NCBI RefSeq assembly: GCF_001650635.1
Contig: NZ_LWQU01000075.1
Coordinates: 1-59,583, forward strand
Reading direction: 5' to 3'
Length of the DNA: 59,583 bases
Origin: Magnetospirillum moscoviense
Lineage (GTDB): Bacteria > Pseudomonadota > Alphaproteobacteria > Rhodospirillales > Magnetospirillaceae
Shown: piece by piece, positions 18,201 through 26,193 of the stretch
Position numbering within the stretch: position 1 is the stretch's first letter
Layout of the letters: every line of letters starts with the position of its first letter
Position numbers and translations under genes: made by a program
Notes under the pieces: generated by a model
What the model was told of the DNA's origin: nothing
The model's database searches: none
Seen by the model: the letters and a program-made list of their open reading frames with translations, nothing else

Positions 18201-19574
18201 TCAATAATTGGCCGGATCGCAGGATTGGCGATGCAGCTTCAAGGTCTTGCACAATTTGGCGGCGGCGGCCTTGTTGGACACCGGGCCTGCGACCACCCGC
18301 CAGCGGGCCGGCTTGCCGGCGGCGGCGACGTTGCGATAGCCGGCGCTCATCTTGCCCAGTTCTTCGGGGAACTTTGCCTTGATGCGTTCCCACACCGCCT
18401 GGGCGTCCTCTTCCGACTTGGCCGCGGCGAGATTGATGCCCCAATTCTTGCCCGCACCGTTGGTGGCGGCGGTCTGGGCCGGGGCCGGGCGGGCGCCGCT
18501 GGCGGTGCCGGCCACCGAATGGGTGCCGATCACCGTTTCGTAATTGCGCTCGATGGCGGCGCGTTCCTTCTGGGCCTCGTCGGCGGTGATCAGGCCGGCG
18601 GCGCGCAGCCGTTCCAGCCGGCCGACCGCCTGGCCGGCCTCCAGCATGTCGCGCGGCGGCAGGGGCGGGTTGTCCAGCCGCTTGGGCTTGTCGGGCAGCA
18701 GGGCGTCCAGGATCACCGTGCGCTCGGCGGAGTGCTGGGCCGGGGTGATGGCCCGGGTCTCCAGCGTCGCCGTCAGGTCGCGCAGGCGGGTCGCGACCGC
18801 GTCTTCCGACGGAATCGGCCGTTCGAGGCCGGCGGCGCCGGGCTGCAGGGTATAGGGCAGCAGCGCGCCGGCATTGGCGGCGCGGCGGCGGACGAATTCG
18901 TCGGCGGTGATCAGGCCGTCGTCCAGCAGGCGCTTCAGGATGCGGAAGCGGCCGACCACGTTGGTTTCGGCGTCCGACACCCGGATCGGCATGCCGGTCT
19001 GGCCGATCGGGTCCATGCCGCCGGCCGACACCATCGGGCGCGGCGCGCCGGGATACATGGCCTGGGCGCCATCCATCGACGGCAAGGGCGGCCCGCCGAT
19101 GGCCGAGGCGCCGGGCGCGCGGCCGGATTCGGCGGCGCTGCGCGGGATGTGGCGGCCGGTGATCTTGTCGATCAGCGCCATGTTGGCGCGGGCCACGTCG
19201 ATGATCGAACGCGGCATCACCACGCCGCCATCGCCGGGCGCCATGATCGAGCCCGGGGTCTGGGTGGTGATGATCACCTCGTAATATTGGCGGGCCAGGT
19301 CATAGCGCCCCATGCCCTGATAGGCCATGCCGGCCACCACCAGGGCGGTCGCGTCCTTGGGATTGTAGTGCAGCGCCACCATCGCCTGGCGCTCGGCGGT
19401 CACGTAATCGCCCCTGGTCAGCGCGCTCATGGCCCGGTCGGCCGCGCCGGAATTGGCAATTCCGCCCATGGTGTTGTTGGCGCCTTGCGGATCGACGAAC
19501 GGGGCGCAGGCGGCGAACGCCAACACGACGACCGCCATGGCGGTGGACCGACCCAAACCAGAAAGGGTGCTCAT
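18201..19574 (-). CDS. Exported TPR/SPOR-domain protein
   Basis: This 457-residue protein begins with a hydrophobic signal and a possible lipobox cysteine at residue 23 (AFAAC), suggesting a lipoprotein. Residues about 45-110 hold a TPR-like pair (ALTRGDYVTAERQAMVALHY, then AYQGMGRYDLARQYYEV). Two SHOCT-like repeats follow (LLDDGLITADEF, LRAAGLITADEA). The last 80 residues form a SPOR peptidoglycan-binding domain (WGINLAAAKSEEDAQAVWERI to SCDPANY). SPOR domains target septal glycan, so a cell-envelope or division-site role is likely. The start at 19574 is the only one giving the signal peptide; the huge open frame upstream is antisense to the CYTH gene. Confidence 0.82.
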   Translation of the reverse strand: MSTLSGLGRSTAMAVVVLAFAACAPFVDPQGANNTMGGIANSGAADRAMSALTRGDYVTAERQAMVALHYNPKDATALVVAGMAYQGMGRYDLARQYYEVIITTQTPGSIMAPGDGGVVMPRSIIDVARANMALIDKITGRHIPRSAAESGRAPGASAIGGPPLPSMDGAQAMYPGAPRPMVSAGGMDPIGQTGMPIRVSDAETNVVGRFRILKRLLDDGLITADEFVRRRAANAGALLPYTLQPGAAGLERPIPSEDAVATRLRDLTATLETRAITPAQHSAERTVILDALLPDKPKRLDNPPLPPRDMLEAGQAVGRLERLRAAGLITADEAQKERAAIERNYETVIGTHSVAGTASGARPAPAQTAATNGAGKNWGINLAAAKSEEDAQAVWERIKAKFPEELGKMSAGYRNVAAAGKPARWRVVAGPVSNKAAAAKLCKTLKLHRQSCDPANY

Positions 19575-19727
19575 GCGTTGCCCCCGAAACCGCGAACACG
19601 AGACGCGAATGTGGGCGACCTTGCCTGCGATTTTGGGATCGTTCAAGTGCCGCCAGCCGATAATGTCATTGGCAAGAATGACCGGAAGCGGTTCATACTT
19701 CCTTAATGGCATCGGCCGGAGGGGGGC
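19575..19727. promoter_or_regulatory. Divergent intergenic region between the SPOR and CYTH-CHAD genes
   Basis: This is a 153-base gap between divergent genes that must hold both promoters. A GGAGGGGGG ribosome site precedes the ATG at 19728. No clear operator or hexamer pair could be assigned by eye. Confidence 0.4.
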
Positions 19728-21233
19728 ATGAGCAACGGGGAGATCGAGCTCAAGTTGGTCGTCGCAGCCGACGATCTGGCGCGGGTGGCGCGGCTGCGGT
19801 CCAAACTGGGCGCGCCGGCGGGGCCGATGCGGTCGGTCCACCAGGTCACCACCTATTTCGACACGCCCGAGCGCACCCTGGCGGCCGCCGGCATCGGCCT
19901 TCGGGTCCGCAAGGTCGGCGACGCCCGCATTCAGACCGTCAAGGGGGCGGGGGTGGCGGCCGGTGGGCTGTTTCATCGGCCCGAGTGGGAAACCGCCATC
20001 GAGGGCGACCGCCCGCGCCTGGACCTGGCGGCCGAGGCCGGCCTGGCCGCCCTGGCCGAACCGGGCCTGGAAGAGCGCCTGACCGCCTTGTTTCGCACCG
20101 ACATCCGCCGCCGCTTGTGCCAGGTCGGCGGCGCTGACTGGCAAGCCGAGCTGGCCCTGGATCACGGCGCGGTGGTGGCCGGCGAGCACAGCCAGCCGAT
20201 CAATGAGATCGAGCTGGAGCTGATCAAGGGCGGCCCCGGCCATCTGTTCGCCGCCGCCCTGCTGATCGCCGAGCATGTGCCGGTGGGGCTGACCACGCTC
20301 AGCAAATCCGATCGCGGCCATGCCCTGGCGGATGGCCGCGTGCCGGGGCCGGTCAAGGCCAAGGCGATCGTCTTGAAGGGCAAGCAATCGGTCGGCCAGG
20401 CCTTCATGACCATCGCGCGCAGCTGCCTGCACCAATTGCTGGCCAATCGGCCGGCCCTGCTGGAATCCCGCGACCCCGAGGCGATTCACCAGATGCGGGT
20501 GGCGCTGCGCCGTCTGCGCTCGGCCCTCAAGGTATTCCGGCCGGCGCTGCCGGCGGCCTGCCCCGAACCGCTGGTGGCCGAGATGCGCTGGCTGCTGGGC
20601 GTGCTGGGGCCGGCCCGCGACGGTGACGTGTTCTTGTCGGAGATCCTGGGGCCGGTGATCGCCGACCATCCGGCCGAGCGCAGCCTGGCCCAGGTCGAGC
20701 GCCACTGGCGCGAGGCGCGAGACCGCGACTTCCAGGCCGCCTGCGACGCGGTGGCCGATCCGCGCTATACCATGCTGCTGCTGCGCCTGGGCCATTGGAT
20801 CGAGACGTTGGACTGGTCCGGGGCCGAGGCCGAGCGGGTGGTGGCCTTCGCCCGGCGCACGCTGAACAAGCGGTTGAAACGCCTGGCCAAGGCGGCCGGG
20901 CGCTCTTTGCTGGATTTGTCGGCCGAGCAGCGCCATCAGGTTCGCATCCTGGGCAAGCAGCTGCGCTATGGCGGCGATTTCCTGGCCTCGTTGTTCGCTG
21001 TGCCGTCCACCCAGATATTCCTGTCGGCCTTGTCCGAGTTGCAGGATCATCTGGGGCAGTTGAACGACATCGCGGTGGCGGTGCCGCGCCTGTGCGCCGC
21101 CCATCAAAGCGGGCGTGCCGCCTGGGCCGCCGGTCTGGTCGCCGGCTGGCACGAATCGCGCCGACCGATCTTGTTGTCCGAGGCCGAGGCGGCGTGGCGC
21201 CGCCTGCGCAAGCTGGATCCGTTCTGGCGTTAG
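19728..21233 (+). CDS. CYTH and CHAD domain protein (inorganic triphosphatase-like)
   Basis: This 501-residue protein has two domains. The CYTH tunnel-fold domain is at about residues 1-200 and starts with the catalytic EIELKL (ExExK) motif at residues 5-10. The helical CHAD domain is at about 215-490, rich in conserved histidines and arginines (IHQMRVALRRLRSALKVFR). CYTH enzymes hydrolyse triphosphate-containing compounds with Mg2+; the E. coli YgiF relative is a tripolyphosphatase. CHAD domains bind polyphosphate, so a role in polyphosphate or triphosphate handling is likely. It stands alone, divergent from the SPOR gene and convergent with the response regulator. Confidence 0.9.
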   Translation: MSNGEIELKLVVAADDLARVARLRSKLGAPAGPMRSVHQVTTYFDTPERTLAAAGIGLRVRKVGDARIQTVKGAGVAAGGLFHRPEWETAIEGDRPRLDLAAEAGLAALAEPGLEERLTALFRTDIRRRLCQVGGADWQAELALDHGAVVAGEHSQPINEIELELIKGGPGHLFAAALLIAEHVPVGLTTLSKSDRGHALADGRVPGPVKAKAIVLKGKQSVGQAFMTIARSCLHQLLANRPALLESRDPEAIHQMRVALRRLRSALKVFRPALPAACPEPLVAEMRWLLGVLGPARDGDVFLSEILGPVIADHPAERSLAQVERHWREARDRDFQAACDAVADPRYTMLLLRLGHWIETLDWSGAEAERVVAFARRTLNKRLKRLAKAAGRSLLDLSAEQRHQVRILGKQLRYGGDFLASLFAVPSTQIFLSALSELQDHLGQLNDIAVAVPRLCAAHQSGRAAWAAGLVAGWHESRRPILLSEAEAAWRRLRKLDPFWR

Positions 21234-21329
21234 GGGGATCTGTTCAATTGCGCGGCGGGCGCCGCGGGGATTTGTTCAATTGCGCGGCGGGCGCCGCGGG
21301 GATTTGTTCAATTGCGCGGCGGGCGCCGC
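21234..21329. repeat. Three tandem 32-base repeats with internal hairpin
   Basis: Three head-to-tail 32-base units lie at 21234-21265, 21266-21297 and 21298-21329. Copies two and three are identical, and copy one differs by a C for T early in the unit. Each unit contains CGCGGC-GGGC-GCCGCG, a six-base-pair GC hairpin, and GTTCAATTGC. The array begins directly after the CYTH-CHAD stop, and its last unit contains the final codons and stop of the response regulator gene. Tandem duplication of that 3' end is the simplest origin; terminator activity is possible. Confidence 0.85.
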
Positions 21330-21757
21330 ACGGCACAGAACCAATATTCCTCGACCGAATGAATGTCGCGGAACAACTGGTCCATATCGACCGGCTTGGT
21401 GATATAGCCCGAGGCCCCCAGGTCATAGGACGCAACGATGTCGCGCTCGACGTCAGAGGTGGTCAGCACCACCACCGGAATATTGGCGAGAAGCGGGTCC
21501 TCCTTCATCGCCCGCAGCACCTCGCGGCCGTTCATCTGCGGCATGTTCAGATCCAGCAGGACCAGGTCCGGGGTGGGGGCGTCGGTGAAACGCGGCGCTT
21601 CCCGGCGCAGGACCGCCATCGCCTCCTTGCCGTTGATGGCGACCATCGTGTGGCACAGGAACCGCCCCTCGGCCAGAGCCAGCCGGACCAGATCGATGTC
21701 GCCCGGCTCGTCATCGACGATCAGGATGTTGAAACGGGAATCACTGTTGCTTTGCAT
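21308..21757 (-). CDS. Single-domain response regulator (Rcp1-like)
   Basis: This 149-residue receiver domain has no output domain. The acidic pair is in ILIVDDEPGD (residues 15-16), the phosphoacceptor is Asp69 (LLDLNMPQMNG), the switch threonine is in VVLTTSD near 99-100, and Lys121 is in YITKPVD. The long loop before the phosphoacceptor and the overall form are typical of receivers that pair with phytochrome-like or bacteriophytochrome-type kinases. The kinase gene ends four bases upstream, so the pair forms one operon and a phosphotransfer couple. The last residues (RRPPRN) are encoded by the third copy of the 32-base repeat. Confidence 0.9.
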   Translation of the reverse strand: MQSNSDSRFNILIVDDEPGDIDLVRLALAEGRFLCHTMVAINGKEAMAVLRREAPRFTDAPTPDLVLLDLNMPQMNGREVLRAMKEDPLLANIPVVVLTTSDVERDIVASYDLGASGYITKPVDMDQLFRDIHSVEEYWFCAVRRPPRN

Positions 21758-21761
21758 GCGT

Positions 21762-23435
21762 CTACTCCGATCGCACCGGCAGGGCGAAGCGCACGCAGGC
21801 GCCGCCGCTGGCCGAGGATTCTATCCACACGCGCCCCCCGGCCGCCTCGACGATTTTCTTGACCAAGGGAAGCCCGATGCCGGTCCCCGCCTTGCCGTTC
21901 TCGGGATTCAGGCGTTCGAACACCCTGAACACCCGCTCGCGGAACTCCTCGGGGATGCCGGGGCCGCTATCCGATACCGAAAAGATCGCCATGCCGTCAT
22001 CTAGGCGGGCCGAGACCTCGATGAGTGGGGCCTGGTCGGGATGGTGATGGGTGGCGGCGTTCTCGATCAGGGCGCAGAATATATCGACCAGGCGGTTTTG
22101 GTCGATGATGGCGGGCGGCAGGCGCGTGCGGCGAACCTCGGCGCCGGCGGCGGCCAACACCTGATTCATTCGGACCAGACTGGAATCCAGCACCATTTCG
22201 CTATCGGCGGGAGAATGGGCCGGCGGCAGCATGCCGACCGCCAGGTAAAGCTGGACGTCGCGCAACAGCGCACGCAGGCGGGTGGCGCCGTTGACCACAT
22301 GGCCCAAGGCCTTGGACGCCTCGTCGTTTGCCGACAGGCCCAGCATTTTCTGCAGGCGGGCGGCAAAGGCCATCTGCAGACGTACCGGCTCTTGCAGATG
22401 GTGGGCCAGGACCTCGGTGAACTGTTCCATGTCGCGGTTGCGCCGTTCAAGGTCGTTGCGCGCCGCGATCAATTCGCGCTCGCGCTGGCGCAGGTTGGCC
22501 TCGGTGGATTGCTGGCGCAGCGCCAGCATCAGCAGCAGCGCCGACCCGGCCAGCAGCAGCACCGACCCGCCGATGCCGGTGGCCAGGAACAGCGTGTGTT
22601 CGTGGGCATGGATCTCGGCCATGGCCGTTTGCGGGCGGCTGACGATCACCGCCAGCGGGAAGTCGGCCATCTGGCGGAAGGCGCCGATATGGGCCATCCC
22701 GTCCGAGGCGATGGCGCCTTCGACGACGCCTTCGCGCTGGTCCCACAGCTTGGTGAAATAGGGGGTGTCGATGATGGATTGGCCTGGCGTGCGGTCGTCG
22801 CCGGCGGCGCGGGCCCGCTGGATGCCGTCGCGGCCGACCACCACGATGGCGGCGTCGCGGCCCAGATCGATCTGGCGGTAGATGTCGGTGATGTAGTCGG
22901 GCGACAGCGACACCACCATCACCCCGGCGAAGCTGCCGTCCGGCTTGTTCAGCCGCCGCGTCAGCTGGATCGACCACTTGCCCGAGGCGCGGCCCAGCAC
23001 CGGCTTGCTGACGAACAATCGACCATCGTCCTGGCCTTGATGGATGGTGAAATGTTCGCGGTCGCCCAGATAGACCCGGCCGGATATCGGTGCGGTCGAG
23101 ATCATCAAGAAGCCGTCGGATCCGATGATGCCCACCTGGACCGACAATCCCGCCAGGATCGGGCTGCGGGCCACCATCGCCTTCAGGTCGAACCCGGTGG
23201 GGTTGTCCTCGTACTCGGCCTTCATGTGGGTGACCACCTGATCCAGGCCGCGAATGATGCTGTGGGTGTGGGATTCCAGCAGACGGGAATAGTTGGTCAG
23301 CTCAAGCAGGAAGGTGGCGGTGTTGAGCGCCTCTGCCCGGCGGTCCTGGGCCACAATGGTCAGCCACAGAAGCGCCAGCAAAACCATCCCGAACAACGGA
23401 ATGAAAAGGCGCTGTGCGATCCAGGTAAGGGTCAT
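21762..23435 (-). CDS. Membrane sensor histidine kinase with dCache-type sensor
   Basis: This 557-residue kinase has a first transmembrane helix at about residues 9-29 and a periplasmic double-Cache-type sensor from about 35 to 275. A second helix at about 283-307 is followed by a short coiled coil. The dimerisation domain carries the phosphorylated His345 in LAHHLQEPVR, and the ATPase domain includes LIENAATHHH (N box), SDSGPGIP and GTGIGLPLVKKIVEAAGG. The dCache fold usually senses small molecules such as carboxylates or amino acids outside the cell. The ATG at 23435 is used; a GTG one codon upstream is possible. It is co-transcribed with the receiver gene four bases downstream. Confidence 0.9.
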   Translation of the reverse strand: MTLTWIAQRLFIPLFGMVLLALLWLTIVAQDRRAEALNTATFLLELTNYSRLLESHTHSIIRGLDQVVTHMKAEYEDNPTGFDLKAMVARSPILAGLSVQVGIIGSDGFLMISTAPISGRVYLGDREHFTIHQGQDDGRLFVSKPVLGRASGKWSIQLTRRLNKPDGSFAGVMVVSLSPDYITDIYRQIDLGRDAAIVVVGRDGIQRARAAGDDRTPGQSIIDTPYFTKLWDQREGVVEGAIASDGMAHIGAFRQMADFPLAVIVSRPQTAMAEIHAHEHTLFLATGIGGSVLLLAGSALLLMLALRQQSTEANLRQRERELIAARNDLERRNRDMEQFTEVLAHHLQEPVRLQMAFAARLQKMLGLSANDEASKALGHVVNGATRLRALLRDVQLYLAVGMLPPAHSPADSEMVLDSSLVRMNQVLAAAGAEVRRTRLPPAIIDQNRLVDIFCALIENAATHHHPDQAPLIEVSARLDDGMAIFSVSDSGPGIPEEFRERVFRVFERLNPENGKAGTGIGLPLVKKIVEAAGGRVWIESSASGGACVRFALPVRSE

Positions 23436-23797
23436 CACCCAGGTCCGTGCATATTAGAAACGTTTCCCGGAAAGCACTTGCCAGACGGAGAGGCCCGCCG
23501 CCTACTCCGATACGACTATAGCATAGGGGGAAAGGGCGAAAAGCCCGAAAGTCGGCCCTTTCAATTCAACCATTGTCACCCGATATGCGAAGCTATGGCG
23601 GCCGCGGGCGCCGATGCTGCACTGCACCACCCGCTAACTACCCGAAGTGACGGGAAGATCAAGATAACCGAAAACAGGTTAAGCAGCCATACCGCATTGC
23701 AAAACAAGAAAAATTGAATGCGATAGTTCTTGCAAAATAGGTGAGCATCCTTTACCCATCTTGAAAAATCAGCTCGGTTGACCGGTAGGGAGGACAC
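23436..23797. promoter_or_regulatory. 362-base intergenic region upstream of pdhA
   Basis: The region separates the divergent kinase and pdh operons. The half near pdhA is AT-rich. It contains two direct copies of TTGCAAAA at 23697-23704 and 23730-23737, 33 bases apart, and a small dyad CGGT-TG-ACCG at 23775-23784 just before the GGGAGG ribosome site. A weak minus-strand open frame covers part of it and is not considered a gene. The TTGCAAAA pair is the best operator candidate for pdh control. Confidence 0.45.
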
Positions 23798-24799
23798 ATG
23801 GCTACACCCGCGAAACGCAAGGCCAAGGGGGCGGAGCCGAGTGCGGCTCAGCTAAACCGCTGGTACCGCGACATGCTGCTGATTCGCCGCTTCGAGGAAA
23901 AGGCCGGCCAGCTTTACGGTATGGGTCTGATCGGCGGCTTCTGCCATCTCTATATCGGCCAGGAAGCGGTGGTGGTCGGCATGCAATCGGCGGCTGGCGA
24001 CACCGATTCGGTGATCACGTCCTATCGCGATCACGGCCAGATGCTGGTCTGCGGCATGGACCCCAAAGGGGTGATGGCCGAGCTGACCGGGCGGTCGGGC
24101 GGCTATTCGCGCGGCAAGGGCGGCTCGATGCACATGTTCAGCCGCGAGAAGCGCTTCTATGGCGGCCACGGCATCGTCGGCGCCCAGGTGCCGATCGGCA
24201 CCGGCCTGGGCTTCGCCCACAAATATTCCAGCGACAACGGCGTCTGCCACGTCTATCTGGGCGACGGCGCGCTGAACCAGGGCCAGGTCTATGAAAGCTT
24301 CAACATGGCCGCCCTGTGGAAGCTGCCGGTGGTCTATGTCATCGAGAACAACAAGTACGCCATGGGCACCTCGTCCGAGCGCCACGCCGCCGGCACCGAG
24401 CTGTTCAAGCGCGGAAGCGCCTATGGCATTCCTGGCGAGGCGGTCGATGGCATGAGCGTCGAGGCGGTGCACGAAGCCGCGCTTCGCGCCCTGGACCATG
24501 CCCGTTCGGGCGAGGGGCCTTACATCCTGGAAATGAAGACCTACCGCTATCGTGGTCACTCGATGTCCGACCCGGCCAAGTACCGGACCAAGGAGGAGGT
24601 GACCAAGATGCGCGAGCAGCACGACCCCATCGACACGCTGAAGGCCAAGATGTTGGCCGCCGGCATGACCGACGAGGCGACGCTGAAAGAGCTGGACCGC
24701 GAGGTCAAGGCCATCGTCACCGAGGCGGCCGAGTTCGCGCAATCGAGCCCCGAGCCCGATGCGAGCGAACTGTGGACCGACGTGTTGATCGAAGCCTAG
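23798..24799 (+). CDS. pdhA: Pyruvate dehydrogenase E1 component alpha subunit
   Basis: This 333-residue thiamine-diphosphate enzyme subunit is of the alpha2beta2 E1 type. The TPP motif runs from GDGALNQGQVYESFNMA at about residues 155-171 to VIENN. The phosphorylation-loop-like region YRYRGHSMSDPAKYR, conserved even in bacterial enzymes, lies near 250. It decarboxylates pyruvate and, with PdhB, transfers the acetyl group to the lipoyl domains. The N-terminus MATPAKRKAKG is charged and probably flexible. It is the first gene of the six-gene pdh operon, with GGGAGG before the ATG. Length matches alphaproteobacterial PdhA. Confidence 0.96.
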   Translation: MATPAKRKAKGAEPSAAQLNRWYRDMLLIRRFEEKAGQLYGMGLIGGFCHLYIGQEAVVVGMQSAAGDTDSVITSYRDHGQMLVCGMDPKGVMAELTGRSGGYSRGKGGSMHMFSREKRFYGGHGIVGAQVPIGTGLGFAHKYSSDNGVCHVYLGDGALNQGQVYESFNMAALWKLPVVYVIENNKYAMGTSSERHAAGTELFKRGSAYGIPGEAVDGMSVEAVHEAALRALDHARSGEGPYILEMKTYRYRGHSMSDPAKYRTKEEVTKMREQHDPIDTLKAKMLAAGMTDEATLKELDREVKAIVTEAAEFAQSSPEPDASELWTDVLIEA

Positions 24800-24811
24800 G
24801 GGGAAACGACG

Positions 24812-26179
24812 ATGGCTATCGAAATCCTGATGCCGGCGCTGTCGCCGACCATGACCGAGGGCAAGCTGGCCCGATGGTTGAAGAACGAAGGCGACGTGGT
24901 CAAGTCCGGCGACGTCATGGCCGAAATCGAGACCGACAAGGCGACCATGGAAATGGAAGCGGTGGACGAGGGGCGCATCGGCCGCATCCTGGTGCCGGCC
25001 GGCACCGACGGCGTGGCGGTCAACACCCCCATCGCCGTGCTGCTGGAAGAGGGCGAGACCGATGTCGCCGCCGCCATGGACAAGGTAATGGAGAATGCCG
25101 GCCCGTCCTGCGTGCCGGTGCCCCATTCCGGCCCGGTGCCGTCGTGCATGCCGGCCGTGCCGCCCAAGCCGGCCGAGGGCGAGAAGGTCTATGACAAGTT
25201 CACCCGCCAGACCGTGCGCGAAGCCCTGCGCGACGCCATGGCCGAGGAAATGCGCCGCGACGAATCGGTGTTCCTGCTGGGCGAGGAAGTTGCCCAGTAC
25301 CAGGGCGCCTACAAGGTCAGCCAGGGTCTGCTGGACGAATTCGGGGGCAAGCGAGTCATCGATACCCCGATCACCGAAATGGGCTTCGCCGGCCTGGCGG
25401 TCGGTGCCGGCTTCGCCGGCCTGAAGCCGATCGTCGAGTTCATGACCATGAACTTCTCGATGCAGGCCATCGACCACGTCATCAATTCCGCCGCCAAGAC
25501 CCTTTACATGTCCGGCGGCCAGCAGCCCTGTTCCATCGTGTTCCGCGGCCCCAACGGCGCGGCGTCCAGGGTCGGTGCCCAGCACAGCCAGGACTTCGCC
25601 TCGTGGTACGCCCATTGCCCGGGCTTGAAGGTGGTGGCACCGTGGTCGGCCGCCGACGCCAAGGGCCTGTTGAAGGCCGCCATCCGCGATCCCAACCCGG
25701 TGGTGGTGCTGGAAAACGAGATCCTGTACGGCCAGAGCTTCGACGTGCCCGACGACCCGGATTTCATCCTTCCGATCGGCAAGGCCAAGATCGAGCGCAG
25801 CGGCGACCGCGTCACCATCGTCACCTATTCGCGCATGGTCGGCGTCGCCCTGGAAGCCGCCGCCCTGCTGGAAAAGGACGGCATCGAGGCCGAGGTGATC
25901 AACCTGCGCTCGCTGCGCCCCATCGACATCGGCACCATCGTCGCCTCGGTCAAGAAGACCAACCGTATCGTCAGCGTCGAGGAAGGTTGGGCCTATGCCG
26001 GCATCGGTTCGGAAATCGCCGCGCTGATGATGGAGCATTGCTTCGACTGGCTGGACGCGCCGGTGGTGCGGGTGTGCGGCGCCGACGTGCCGATGCCCTA
26101 TGCCGCCAATCTGGAACGGATGTATCTGCCGACCGTGGAAGGCGTCGCCGACGCTGCCCGCAAGGTCTGCTACGCTTAA
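24812..26179 (+). CDS. pdhB: Pyruvate dehydrogenase E1 component beta subunit with lipoyl domain
   Basis: This 455-residue protein has an N-terminal lipoyl domain (residues 1-78; attachment Lys43 in [12 protein letters not shown]), a proline-rich linker near 95-125 ([14 protein letters not shown]) and the E1-beta catalytic part from about 130. The last includes [18 protein letters not shown], the VEFMTMNF region and the transketolase C domain. An extra lipoyl domain on E1 beta is known from several alphaproteobacteria. The lipoyl segment closely resembles that of PdhC downstream, as expected for a domain duplicated inside the operon. It lies 12 bases after pdhA. Confidence 0.96.
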   Translation: MAIEILMPALSPTMTEGKLARWLKNEGDVVKSGDVMAEIETDKATMEMEAVDEGRIGRILVPAGTDGVAVNTPIAVLLEEGETDVAAAMDKVMENAGPSCVPVPHSGPVPSCMPAVPPKPAEGEKVYDKFTRQTVREALRDAMAEEMRRDESVFLLGEEVAQYQGAYKVSQGLLDEFGGKRVIDTPITEMGFAGLAVGAGFAGLKPIVEFMTMNFSMQAIDHVINSAAKTLYMSGGQQPCSIVFRGPNGAASRVGAQHSQDFASWYAHCPGLKVVAPWSAADAKGLLKAAIRDPNPVVVLENEILYGQSFDVPDDPDFILPIGKAKIERSGDRVTIVTYSRMVGVALEAAALLEKDGIEAEVINLRSLRPIDIGTIVASVKKTNRIVSVEEGWAYAGIGSEIAALMMEHCFDWLDAPVVRVCGADVPMPYAANLERMYLPTVEGVADAARKVCYA

Positions 26180-26193
26180 GGGGGACAGCGCTC

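Noticed and set aside
18201-21152. 983-residue minus-strand open frame
   Set aside because: Its N-terminal half is antisense to the CYTH-CHAD gene. Only the part from 19574 has a signal peptide and recognisable domains.
23576-23797. Minus-strand 73-residue open frame with a hydrophobic stretch upstream of pdhA
   Set aside because: It covers the AT-rich promoter region, begins at the base next to the pdhA start codon, has no clear ribosome site and its composition does not look coding.
23852-26038. 728-residue minus-strand open frame across pdhA and pdhB
   Set aside because: It is an antisense shadow of two strongly motif-supported genes.
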